Shown in pieces: positions 1 through 8,134 of a stretch of 64,000 bases of DNA. A model generated the notes under the pieces. That model searched no databases. It was not told the origin of the DNA and saw only the letters and a list, made by a program, of their open reading frames with translations. Position 1 is the stretch's first letter, and each line of letters opens with the position of its first letter. The stretch covers positions 1 through 64,000 of the forward strand of contig SUSZ01000001.1 of the NCBI GenBank assembly GCA_015063165.1, written 5' to 3'. The stretch is from Thermoplasmata archaeon. Lineage in GTDB: Archaea; Thermoplasmatota; Thermoplasmata; Methanomassiliicoccales; Methanomethylophilaceae. A program made the position numbers and the translations under genes.

Positions 1-371
1 TAGGGACGGATGCCCCTGCCCTGAATGTCGTTTGGTTCACAACTGCGCATTGAGGCGGGGCGCTTTTAACCTCGCTGCTAACAGAAGATCAGATACCCCT
101 TCGGGCATCATGTGGCGAGGTCAGGATATTTAGTGAAACTGTTGAAATACCCCTGGCATCACCCTTTGCAATGGGCAACATCGCCAACTGTCGAACCGCA
201 GCTGAACAAACAAAGACGGCCCTGAACGCTGGATGGTCCACAGACACATCCGAGTCCGAGGAATCCGATTCAGAGCATAGGGGTGGCGTTCTCGTCGAAG
301 GAAAATCCGAAAAGAAGAGACGAAGGCCCCGATCCGGTCTCCCGGACCAGGGTGGAATTAAATGACTGAGC
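1..371. other. Region without a supported gene
   Basis: No recognisable gene was found downstream of mtaB. One plus-strand ORF at 171-365 (64 residues) has a low-complexity Ser/Glu-rich then Arg/Lys-rich composition, no ribosome binding site and no family resemblance, so it is not called. The long minus-strand ORF entering here from mtaB is an out-of-frame shadow. Confidence 0.5.
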
Positions 372-407
372 AAAGGGGTTTCCGTCCTCCCCCTTGCGAG
401 AGGACGG
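372..407 (-). terminator. Terminator of mtaCB
   Basis: A perfect 8-bp stem (382-389 pairs with 400-407, CCGTCCTC/GAGGACGG) lies just after the mtaB stop codon on the minus strand. It is followed in the transcript by a short pyrimidine-rich stretch. Confidence 0.6.
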
Positions 408-417
408 TCCGGCCTCA

Positions 418-1818
418 TCAGAGGTCGTAGTTCTTCATGTTGAAGTTGGGGACGATGTCCTTGAACTCCTTGACGGCGTAGTCGACGAACTTGTCGGTGT
501 CGTCGGGGAGAGCGGACAGCTTCTTGTTGATGTCCTGGAGGGTCTCGAGCTGCTTGGCGGTGAGTCCGAGCTCCTTGGACTCGTATCCCTTGAGGAGGAT
601 CTCGGCGGCCTTCATTCCAGCGTTCTTGGCCCTGAGGTACAGGTCGTTTCCGTCCTGGGCGATGACCTTTCCGATCTCGTAGGCGTGGTCGTAGGCGAGG
701 ACGTACGCCTCGGGTCCCCTGGTCCTGTCGGTGTACATGTACAGGTCCCTGAGGGTCTTCTCCTGCTTGAGCTGGATGGCGGTGTTCATCAGAGCGGACT
801 CGTATCCGATGGATCCGAACCAGCACTGGACGGAGGATCCTCCGAACTCGGGGTGGTACTCGACAGACTCGTTGGACCACAGGTCGCAGCACTGGGCGAT
901 GAGGTTACCCTGAAGGTCACAGTGCGCGCACTGGCAGTTCTTTCCCTCCTGGGCGCAGGGCTTTCCGGCGATGGCCTTGACGATGGGCCCCTCGTATCCG
1001 CAGTCCTTGTCGGGCCCCATTGCGCCGGACTCCCAAGCGGCGAGGGTCCTGGCGGCGGAGATGGCACGGGTGACGGCGGAGAAGGTCTTCTGGACATCCT
1101 GGTCCATCATTCCTCCAGCCATGAACATGGAGACGTTGGCTCCGGAGCAGTTGGTGTCTCCTCCGGCGACGCACCTGTTCCTCTTGGCGATCTCGGAGAA
1201 CTCCTGCCAGACGTAGGTCATGTCGATGGATCCGAGGTATCCGACTCCGAAGAGGAATGCGACGATGTCTCCGTTGGTGACCGCGTAGTCAGCGAACTCT
1301 TTTCCGCCGACGGTCTCGCAGGAGAGGTTGTCGGCGCCGTTCTCGCAGGCGATCTCGGCGCACTCGAAGAGCTTCTCGGGGTACTGGTGGGACTCGTCCA
1401 TTCCGGTGCGGAGTCCGTGATCGGCCTCGCGCTGGTCGGGGATGGTGTGCCTGGTTCCGCAGTTGACTCCGTACTCCTCGTGGTACTTCTCGCACATCTC
1501 TTTCTGTCCCTCGACGACGGGGACGGAGAGCCTTGCCTGGTTCATCTGGGAGACCCACTCGGTCTCGAGCTGGACGTTGGGGAATCCGACGGTGATGGCC
1601 CTGTCGAGGACGTCCTTGGTGATGTAGTCGACGTACTCCTTCCTGAGCCTGGCGGGGTCCTTCTCGGTTCCGGGCCTGGGAGCGTAGTTGATCTCGGGGA
1701 TGACGTATCCGGCTCCGATCTTCAGACCGAATCCGTAGGACACGGGTTTCTTCGCGAATCCGAAGACCATGTCGTCCGCGCAATCGTAAGCCATACTGGT
1801 GTATCTGGTAACTGCCAT
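418..1818 (-). CDS. mtaB: Methanol:corrinoid methyltransferase MtaB
   Basis: This is the zinc subunit that moves the methyl group of methanol to the corrinoid carried by MtaC, the first step of methanol-dependent methanogenesis in the cytoplasm. The product is 466 residues, the usual MtaB length. It has the family's GGDTNCSGAN segment and a Cys-rich KNCQCAHCD segment; by analogy with characterised MtaB these should supply zinc ligands (inferred, not aligned here). The start at 1818 (MAVTRYTSM) was chosen because the open frame upstream merges with the mtaC region in another frame. It lies 6 bases after the mtaC stop, so the two genes form one operon. It ends in TGA and contains no in-frame TAG. 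Confidence 0.96.
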   Translation of the reverse strand: MAVTRYTSMAYDCADDMVFGFAKKPVSYGFGLKIGAGYVIPEINYAPRPGTEKDPARLRKEYVDYITKDVLDRAITVGFPNVQLETEWVSQMNQARLSVPVVEGQKEMCEKYHEEYGVNCGTRHTIPDQREADHGLRTGMDESHQYPEKLFECAEIACENGADNLSCETVGGKEFADYAVTNGDIVAFLFGVGYLGSIDMTYVWQEFSEIAKRNRCVAGGDTNCSGANVSMFMAGGMMDQDVQKTFSAVTRAISAARTLAAWESGAMGPDKDCGYEGPIVKAIAGKPCAQEGKNCQCAHCDLQGNLIAQCCDLWSNESVEYHPEFGGSSVQCWFGSIGYESALMNTAIQLKQEKTLRDLYMYTDRTRGPEAYVLAYDHAYEIGKVIAQDGNDLYLRAKNAGMKAAEILLKGYESKELGLTAKQLETLQDINKKLSALPDDTDKFVDYAVKEFKDIVPNFNMKNYDL

Positions 1819-1823
1819 TGTTT

Positions 1824-2606
1824 TCACTCTCCCTTGACGATCTCGTCCCACTCTTCTCTTATTCTCTTCCAGTCGTATCCCTGGCGGATCTTCTCTGCGA
1901 TCAGGGGGGTCTGGGGCGCCTTCTCGGAGTAGATTCCGAGATCGTAGGAGTTCGCGAACTCCCTGTTGACCGCTCCTCCGCATCCCATCAGGGGGATCTC
2001 GATTCCCTTCTCCTTCAGGATCTTGGCTTCGGTGGGGAAGGCGGACATGGTGGTGGTCATGAGAGCGGTTCCGGAGGCGAAGATGGGCTTCTCCTCCTCG
2101 ACTTTGGCGATGAAGTCGACGATAGGCACATCGCGGCCCATGTCGATGACGTTGTATCCGGAGGACCTGACCATCACAGCGGCGATGTTCTTTCCGATGT
2201 CGTGGGGGTCTCCCTCGGCTGCGTGCATGATGACGGTTCCCTTGGACTCTCTTCCTCCAGGGACCTGCTTCTCGGCGAGAGCGATTCCGATCTCCATGGT
2301 CTTTGCGGCCATCATGATCTCGGGAAGATAGTAGACGTGCTCGGCGTACAGCTTTGCGACGCATTCCATTCCGGCGACGAGTCCGTTGTTGATGATGTCG
2401 AGGGGGTTCCTCTGCTTGAGTGCCTCCATGACGACGGGTCCGACGGTCTTGAACCTCATGTAGAGGACTTCCTCGGCGACCTTTCTGAAGATCTCGTCGG
2501 TGGGCAGCATCTTCCTCGCCATCTCTTCGGGCGAAAGGACGACCTGCTGTTCGATATCGTAGCGCTTCAGGACTTTCGTGAAGTCCGCTCCTTCGCAGCT
2601 AAGCAT
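1824..2606 (-). CDS. mtaC: Methanol corrinoid protein MtaC
   Basis: This is the corrinoid-binding partner of MtaB. It receives the methyl group and presents it to an MtaA-type methyltransferase that makes methyl-coenzyme M (no mtaA is in the window). The 260-residue product has an N-terminal helical cap domain (about 1-115) and a B12-binding domain with the signature GDPHDIGKN. His135 is the expected lower axial cobalt ligand. The ATG at 2606 is preceded by a strong ribosome binding site (AAAGGAGG). The reading frame extends further upstream only from a TTG, so the ATG is preferred. It is the first gene of the mtaCB operon. Confidence 0.95.
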   Translation of the reverse strand: MLSCEGADFTKVLKRYDIEQQVVLSPEEMARKMLPTDEIFRKVAEEVLYMRFKTVGPVVMEALKQRNPLDIINNGLVAGMECVAKLYAEHVYYLPEIMMAAKTMEIGIALAEKQVPGGRESKGTVIMHAAEGDPHDIGKNIAAVMVRSSGYNVIDMGRDVPIVDFIAKVEEEKPIFASGTALMTTTMSAFPTEAKILKEKGIEIPLMGCGGAVNREFANSYDLGIYSEKAPQTPLIAEKIRQGYDWKRIREEWDEIVKGE

Positions 2607-2664
2607 TTTGTTTTCCTCCTTTGGTAAGAGCTTCTGAGAAGCTGTTGGATAGACAACACCGTAG

Positions 2665-2678
2665 TTGGTTATAACCAA
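2665..2678. promoter_or_regulatory. 14-bp palindrome in the mtaCB leader
   Basis: TTGGTTATAACCAA is a perfect palindrome. It lies between the mtaC TATA box and start codon, near the predicted transcript start. It is a plausible repressor operator for the methanol operon, but its function is inferred from position only. Confidence 0.45.
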
Positions 2679-2712
2679 TCTCAAAATCCAATTTCAGGTT
2701 TTGAATTATAAC

Positions 2713-2722
2713 ACTTATAAAG
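2713..2722 (-). promoter_or_regulatory. TATA box of mtaCB
   Basis: On the minus strand this reads CTTTATAAGT, a good archaeal TATA box inside an A/T-rich stretch. A start about 25 bases downstream would give an 80-90 base leader with the palindrome near its 5' end. Confidence 0.6.
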
Positions 2723-2890
2723 ATTTCTATGAAAAAAATTCAGACCAAAAAAATGCGTACTGTGGACGATCCGACTTTTTTTCAGAATGCTGGCTATTGG
2801 AAAAGACCGCTCGTTCACAGGAATTGATGACTCATCATACCTATGTATAACTGGATAAATATATGTATAAAAAATTCGTTATACAATTAG

Positions 2891-4402
2891 ATGTCCTCCA
2901 TCGTCTATCTTCGCAACGCGAAATCCAACACTATATATGCTTATTTGAACGAGTCCGTCTGGGACCCGGTCAAGAAGAAATGCGTGTGCAAGAGGAAGTG
3001 CATCGGACACGTCGACCCCATCACAGGGAACATAGTCCCGAACAAGGCTTCCAGGCCGAAGGAGAACCCCTCGGTCAAATCCAGGTACGTCTGCAAGCTG
3101 TTCGACAGGATCTCCGAGGACCTCGGGCTCGCGGAAGTCCTCTCCCTCTGCTTCCCCGACTACTGGAAGAAGATATCCACCATGGCCTACTACATCGCCG
3201 CCACCGGGGAGGAGATGTACTTCTGCAAGAACTGGAGCGAGACCCACAAGACGCCCAGCAACCAGACGATGACCCCGGACGTGATGAACGACATTCTCAA
3301 GAACATCAATTCCAACTCGATCTCCCTGTTCTTCACCCTGTGGAGGCTGCGCATACAGCCTTCCGACGTGTACGTGAACACGTTCCTGATCAAGGGATAC
3401 TACATCGACCTCGAGGAGTACTCCAAGAACCTGGACATAGAGATAGACGAGAAGAGCCACAAGACGAAGCTGGAGCTGTACTTCGCATCGAAGAACGAGA
3501 TTCCCCTGTGCTACAACATATCCAGCCCCACATCCAACCGCAGGGTGGGGGATTACGACGTCAACAGGAACAGCTTCAGCAAGCTCACCTCCTTCGTGGA
3601 CGAGAACGAGGGAGACCCTGTGGACGCGTCCCTCATCGCGTACGCCAAGAGCAACATCATCGCCAGGATCCGTCCGGACAACGACTTCGTCAAGAACCTG
3701 ACCGAGAAGGTCTCCAAGACCATAACCGACGAGGAGAACTACAGGATGATCCTGGGTACCCCGCTGTACATAGAGACGTTCATGAACCACTACAAGGGAA
3801 AGAGGTACTACGTCCACGTCTGCTACGACTCGAACCAGTCCGCCAGCGACCTGTCCACCTTCATCTCGATCATAAACACATGCAGGTACGAGATCGAGAG
3901 CGACAACCCCGTCCCGGAGCACCAGCACCTGTACGACAAGTATCTGCTGATAAGGGAAGAGGAGAGCTGCACCATAGCGGAGTACAACAGCCAGGCCATC
4001 CTGGAGCACAACAACAACGCCGGATATTCCGTCTATCTTTCCAACTACACCCGCAACCCCGCCTCGGCGATAGTCCCGTTCCTCCAGAAGAAGACGATAA
4101 CCAAGACGTTCGACCGTATAATCAACGAGTACGACAACTACGCCCTGAACCTCTCGACCGAGACGTTTTACCTCAGCCGCGTCTTCATACAGTTCCTAGC
4201 GCTCATCCTGAAGAACGAGATAGAGCACAGGATGGACAACAGCAAGCTGAACAAGATCATGTCGTTCAAAGAGATGATCGAGATGGTGGACGACATAAAG
4301 ACGATAAAGATACCGGGAAGCAAGAAGCCGCTGGAGACGGAGATAAACGACACTCGCAGGCGCATCCTGGACATCTTCGATGTGAAGACGGACACGGACT
4401 GA
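2891..4402 (+). CDS. IS4/IS1634-type transposase-like protein, probably inactive
   Basis: The 503-residue protein has the N-terminal module of archaeal IS1634-type transposases: a short beta-rich segment, then DPVKKKCVCKRKCIGHVDP, and later the aromatic YFCKNWSETHKTP block. The C-terminal helix (FIQFLALILKNEIEHRM) also matches that family. The catalytic blocks expected between them are not recognisable: no DRGF-like block is present and no Y-R-R-x2-IE block precedes the final helix. Codon use is as G/C-biased as the host genes, suggesting long residence. No terminal inverted repeats or target duplication were found around it. It could be a domesticated transposase or a slowly decaying one. 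Confidence 0.65.
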   Translation: MSSIVYLRNAKSNTIYAYLNESVWDPVKKKCVCKRKCIGHVDPITGNIVPNKASRPKENPSVKSRYVCKLFDRISEDLGLAEVLSLCFPDYWKKISTMAYYIAATGEEMYFCKNWSETHKTPSNQTMTPDVMNDILKNINSNSISLFFTLWRLRIQPSDVYVNTFLIKGYYIDLEEYSKNLDIEIDEKSHKTKLELYFASKNEIPLCYNISSPTSNRRVGDYDVNRNSFSKLTSFVDENEGDPVDASLIAYAKSNIIARIRPDNDFVKNLTEKVSKTITDEENYRMILGTPLYIETFMNHYKGKRYYVHVCYDSNQSASDLSTFISIINTCRYEIESDNPVPEHQHLYDKYLLIREEESCTIAEYNSQAILEHNNNAGYSVYLSNYTRNPASAIVPFLQKKTITKTFDRIINEYDNYALNLSTETFYLSRVFIQFLALILKNEIEHRMDNSKLNKIMSFKEMIEMVDDIKTIKIPGSKKPLETEINDTRRRILDIFDVKTDTD

Positions 4403-4432
4403 AGGCCTCCGGGACCGGAGGGCCCTCTCAGG

Positions 4433-4830
4433 CTCATTCCTATCTGTCCAGGGTTCCAGCCCTTTCTTGAACGTCGGATCCTTTGGGCGGCCCTGCTGAT
4501 GAGCTCTTCGGCCTTTTCAGGGTTCTTCTTCACATCCCTTCCTTCGCGGACTTGGCTATCGCCTGATGATCTTCCTTCACCGACCCTTCTTGAGATACCT
4601 GGCGAGAGCGTCCACGTCAGAGGAGGTGTCATTGATGGGTCCGCAAGACAGGTATGCCGTGTCGACGAGAATCATTCGCCCTTGTCGGAAGAGGTAGCCT
4701 CCAAATCGCCCTGGACGATAGCGGAAGGGTCGATCCCGGTGGCACGGCCTTTGACATCGATCGATTCGAAAGACGATAAGGCATCCTTGGAGATGCTGCT
4801 GCCAAGAACATTGGATGCGTATTTCGACAT
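4433..4830 (-). pseudogene. Decayed or overlapping small-ORF locus
   Basis: On the minus strand a TATA-like stretch (about 4868-4880, TTTTTAAAAA) and a GGACGAGG ribosome site precede an ATG at 4830. The 52-codon ORF from there ends at 4672 in an ATGA overlap with a 32-codon ORF (4675-4577, starting MILVDTAYL). That ORF ends in a GTGA overlap with a 16-codon ORF, which overlaps a further frame rich in charged helix (PEKAEELISRAAQRIRRS) that runs antisense into the transposase-like gene. Each junction is a minus-one shift. The simplest reading is one small gene broken by frameshifts; a chain of coupled mini-genes is the alternative. The MILVDTAYL start is reminiscent of PIN toxins, but the fragment is too short to assign. 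Confidence 0.35.
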
Positions 4831-4951
4831 CGCCTCGTCCCGACACTGAATGCGGTTCTGTATGATATAGAATTTTTAAAAAGACAGTGAAAAACATAGA
4901 AGAAGAAACATATGGGAGACGACGGGCGAACCCGCCGTCATTAAAGGGTTT

Positions 4952-4965
4952 GGCCCTTTCGGGCC
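4952..4965 (-). terminator. Terminator of the 4981-7815 surface gene
   Basis: A 5-bp G/C stem with a four-base loop (GGCCC/GGGCC) lies just after the TGA on the minus strand, followed by AAACCCTTTAAT in the transcript. Confidence 0.5.
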
Positions 4966-4980
4966 TTTTGGTTTACATCA

Positions 4981-7815
4981 TCAGACGAGCTGGTACCAGA
5001 TCACGAGAGGATCGTTGATGTCGTCGTGGACGTTGAGTCCGCCGGCGATGACGATCTCGACCGCGTCGAAGGTCTTGCCGTCCTTGACGAGCTTGGGCAG
5101 CTGGTTCACAGAGTAGGTGTATCCGTTGTAGGTAGCGGACTGGCCGGCTCCGATGAACTTTCCTTCGACGGAAGTTCCGGTGGTGGGGTCGGTGATCAGG
5201 ACCTGGATAACCTTTCCTGCGTCGGTATCCTGAGCTGCCTGGAGGGTAGCGTAGTGAGTGTCGCCGTAGGGTTCGGGGGTCTCGTAGACGGGGTTCGGAA
5301 CAGGGTTGAGCTGCCTGTGGAACTGGACGTAAGCTCCCTTCTTGGAGAACTCGAACACGAAGACGGTCAGGTTGCTGTTGATGGTGGTGGTGATGGTCTC
5401 TCCCTGGTTCGTGGGGTTGCTGGGCTGCTCGATGTATCCCTTGAGGAGAGAGTACTTGGCGGCCATGGTCTCATCGAACTTGGGGTTGTCGAGGTAGTTG
5501 TAGGAGTAGGTCTCTCCCCACTCTCCCTGAGAGTTGACCCTGATGTCGGCTCCGTCCTTGAGGATGGGAGCTCCGTCGCACATGTACTTGATGACAACAG
5601 AGTAGGGGATAGCGGTCTTGGTGAAGTGAGCCCAGATGGTGGTAGGCTCGGTGATGGTGCTGGGGACGGCAGTGGTGTCGTCGTCAGCGCCGGTCCACTT
5701 CACGAAGGAGTAGACGTACTGAGCGGTCGCGGCTGCAGGGGTAGCGGTGTTGTCGCCGTAGCCGACGAGGGTCACGGTGTCTCCGCTAACGGTGACCTTG
5801 GTTCCAGCAGAGACTACGAACGAGTCAGGGATGGAAACAGATCCCATTCCGGTGCTGTCGGAAGCGACCTTGAAGTTGACGGTGAAGTCCCTGTCGAAGT
5901 ATGCGGTGATGACGGTGTCCATGAGGACAGCGTTAGCGTCTCCGGTAGTGACCTTCATGTCGACGAAGTAGTAGGTGTATCCCTCGGAGGGAGCAGCAGG
6001 CTTCGCGTTGACAACTGCGTTGCCGACGGTGAGCTTGTCGCCGACGATGTCGATGGGAGTTCCGTAGTCGAACTCGCCGAGGTAGAGCTCAACAGGCTGG
6101 CTGTTGACAGTTCCCCAGTAGTCGGGCTCAACGAGGACGGTGACCTTGTACTTCTCGGGATCGTTGTCGAAGTGAGCGACGCAGGTCCAGGTGGTGTTGT
6201 CCATGTTCCACTCGCCCTGTCCGGCAGTAGCCTGGGAGTGGGTCCAGTTGACGAACTTGTAGACCTTCTCTCCATCAGGGTCAGCGGGGATGGCCTGGAA
6301 GGTGTTCACAGCTCCTTCGGGCTCGGTGATAGTGACGGTGTCACCGGAGTAGGTGACAACGGTTCCATAGGGCACGTAGTATCCGGGCTCGGTGATGACG
6401 GTTCCCTTCTCTCCCTCAATGACCCAGTCGACGTAGTACTCGCGGGGTTCAGGGACGAAGTGAGCGGTAACAACCCAGGTGTCAGTCCATGCTCCCTGTC
6501 CGGCGACCTCGTTGTCGGCCTCGGTCCAGCTCGCGAAGAAGTAGTCGTACTGGTTGTCGGGTGCTGCAGCGGTTGCAACGAAGGTGTACTGGGTTCCATC
6601 GGGGAGGTCGATGTAGACGATGTTATCCTTGTGGGTAACGACGGTCTTGTAGGGGACCTCGTAGGTGGTGGGGGAGGAGATGTCTCCCTTGAGGCCCTCC
6701 TTCTCGGCGACGATGGTGTACATGTCAGGCTTGTAGAGGAACTGAACGACAGGGCAGATGTCCGTCATAGCCTCGAGGTATTCTCTCGGGTCGACAGAGG
6801 GATAGCCCTTACCCTGCTAGATCTGGTCGCAGCTGAGTCCGCCGGCGCTCCTGACGAGCTCCTCGATAGTCATGTCGAGGGCCTCCATGGGGCTCTTGGT
6901 GGGCAGCTCGATGTTCACGGGCTGGTAGTACTTCTCGTCTCCGGGAGCGGCCTCTTCGTAGGCGTACTCCTCGGCGAAGGCGTATCCGGGGACAGGTGCA
7001 GCGTAAGCCCTGACTCCACCGGTGACTCCGTCCTCGGTGACCTTGTCGTTGACGGTGTTGCGGATGTAGATTCCATCGTCGTTCCTGTCGACAGCGTATG
7101 CTCCCCATCCGTACTTGGGCTCGTAAACGGCACCAGTGTCGGGGTTCACGACGTAGTCGCCAGTGGTGATATCAATGTACTCGACTTTGTACTCAAAGGA
7201 AGCGAAGTCGAACTCGGTTCCAATGATGTTCTAAACCTGGTTGTTGACACCAGTGTCGTTGTACAGGGGGCTGTAGATGATAGCCTCGACCTGGACGGGG
7301 TAGACGGAGGATCCGTCAGTGGGCCACAGGTCAGGGGTGCAGATAACGTCCTCAACGTAGGGGTATCCGTTAACCTCGAAAACGGGGTAGCAAATGGTCT
7401 TGGAAGTGGTGTAGCTTCCGAGACCGTCGGCGCCGCCCTCGAAGAAGAAGGTAACAGCGATCACAGCGTTGTTTCCGTAGGGCCAGTACTTTCCTTCAGG
7501 AATGCTGTTGCTGAAGTCGAAGCTAGCAGTCCAGAACTGAGAGTAGGGGGTGACGTTGTAGAAGAATGCATCGTCAGGGAACTCGTCAGCTACGTAGTTG
7601 AAGTAGTAAGCCGGGGCCCACTTGTAGGACTCATACCCCAGAGTAACATCGAAATCGATGGTCCTCACGGGGAGATCCGAGTTGCCATAGATGGAGGTGT
7701 CCGTCGGTTTCGCATCCGAGGTGTCAGCGATAGCGCCGACAACGACTACGGAAAGCGCAACAACGGCGAGAACCGCCAGAAGCATGGATCTCTCGCTTTT
7801 GTATGTTGTGTTCAT
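4981..7815 (-). CDS. Secreted repeat surface protein with two in-frame UAG codons
   Basis: Read with UAG as a sense codon this is one 944-residue secreted protein. It starts at 7815 (MNTTYKSERSMLLAVLAVV) behind a GGAGAGAGAG ribosome site and has a clear signal peptide (about 1-33). In-frame TAG codons occupy residues 195 (7231-7233) and 333 (6817-6819). Coding character continues directly after each one, with no frame change and no other stop. From about residue 340 the protein is a tandem array of domains of about 90 residues with a recurring YxFVxWT and AHF pattern, resembling InlB/Listeria-Bacteroides-type beta repeats. No C-terminal membrane anchor is visible, so it may be released or attached non-covalently. 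It ends in TGA. Under the standard code it would be three broken ORFs. Confidence 0.8.
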
Positions 7816-7971
7816 ATTCTCTCTCTCCAGAGATTGAGGCCATATAGGACTCATTAGGCTTTGTGGCACAGGGTCACACCATCCTTGGACCCGAAGGCTC
7901 TCGGATGCACGCATCTTGCCGCTTTTCAGCGACACGATTCGCGAGCCTACAATTTTGCTCTGATGCTTTGT

Positions 7972-7984
7972 CATTATTTAATTC
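7972..7984 (-). promoter_or_regulatory. TATA box of the 4981-7815 surface gene
   Basis: On the minus strand this reads GAATTAAATAATG. The predicted transcript would have a leader of about 130-140 bases, much longer than for most genes in this window. Confidence 0.45.
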
Positions 7985-7997
7985 TACCTGACAGCGG

Positions 7998-8009
7998 GTT
8001 TTGCAAAAC
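7998..8009. promoter_or_regulatory. 12-bp palindrome upstream of the surface-gene promoter
   Basis: GTTTTGCAAAAC is a perfect palindrome about 14 bases upstream of the predicted TATA box. It sits in the roughly 320-base divergent intergenic region between the two secreted-protein genes. It is a candidate regulator site, unproven. Confidence 0.35.
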
Positions 8010-8104
8010 GATTAACCGACAAAAAAACCCGTGAAAGCCATCTGCTGGCCACCCTTACAACATATTATCCAGCCTACACAGCAAGGGCTGCACCATTAGA
8101 CAAC

Positions 8105-8112
8105 ATTTAAAT
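8105..8112 (+). promoter_or_regulatory. TATA box of the cohesin-dockerin gene
   Basis: ATTTAAAT lies about 25 bases before the ATG at 8135, so the transcript is predicted to be essentially leaderless. This supports ATG 8135 over the GTG at 8126. Confidence 0.5.
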
Positions 8113-8134
8113 CCATTACAGTATAGTGACCGCC

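Noticed and set aside
171-365. Small plus-strand ORF downstream of mtaB
   Set aside because: Low-complexity composition, no ribosome site, no promoter, no recognised homology.
4981-7815. Surface gene as a pseudogene with two nonsense mutations
   Set aside because: Both stops are TAG, there are no frameshifts, codon use stays host-like and the signal peptide, ribosome site and terminator are intact. Three other genes show the same TAG pattern, so a sense UAG explains it better.
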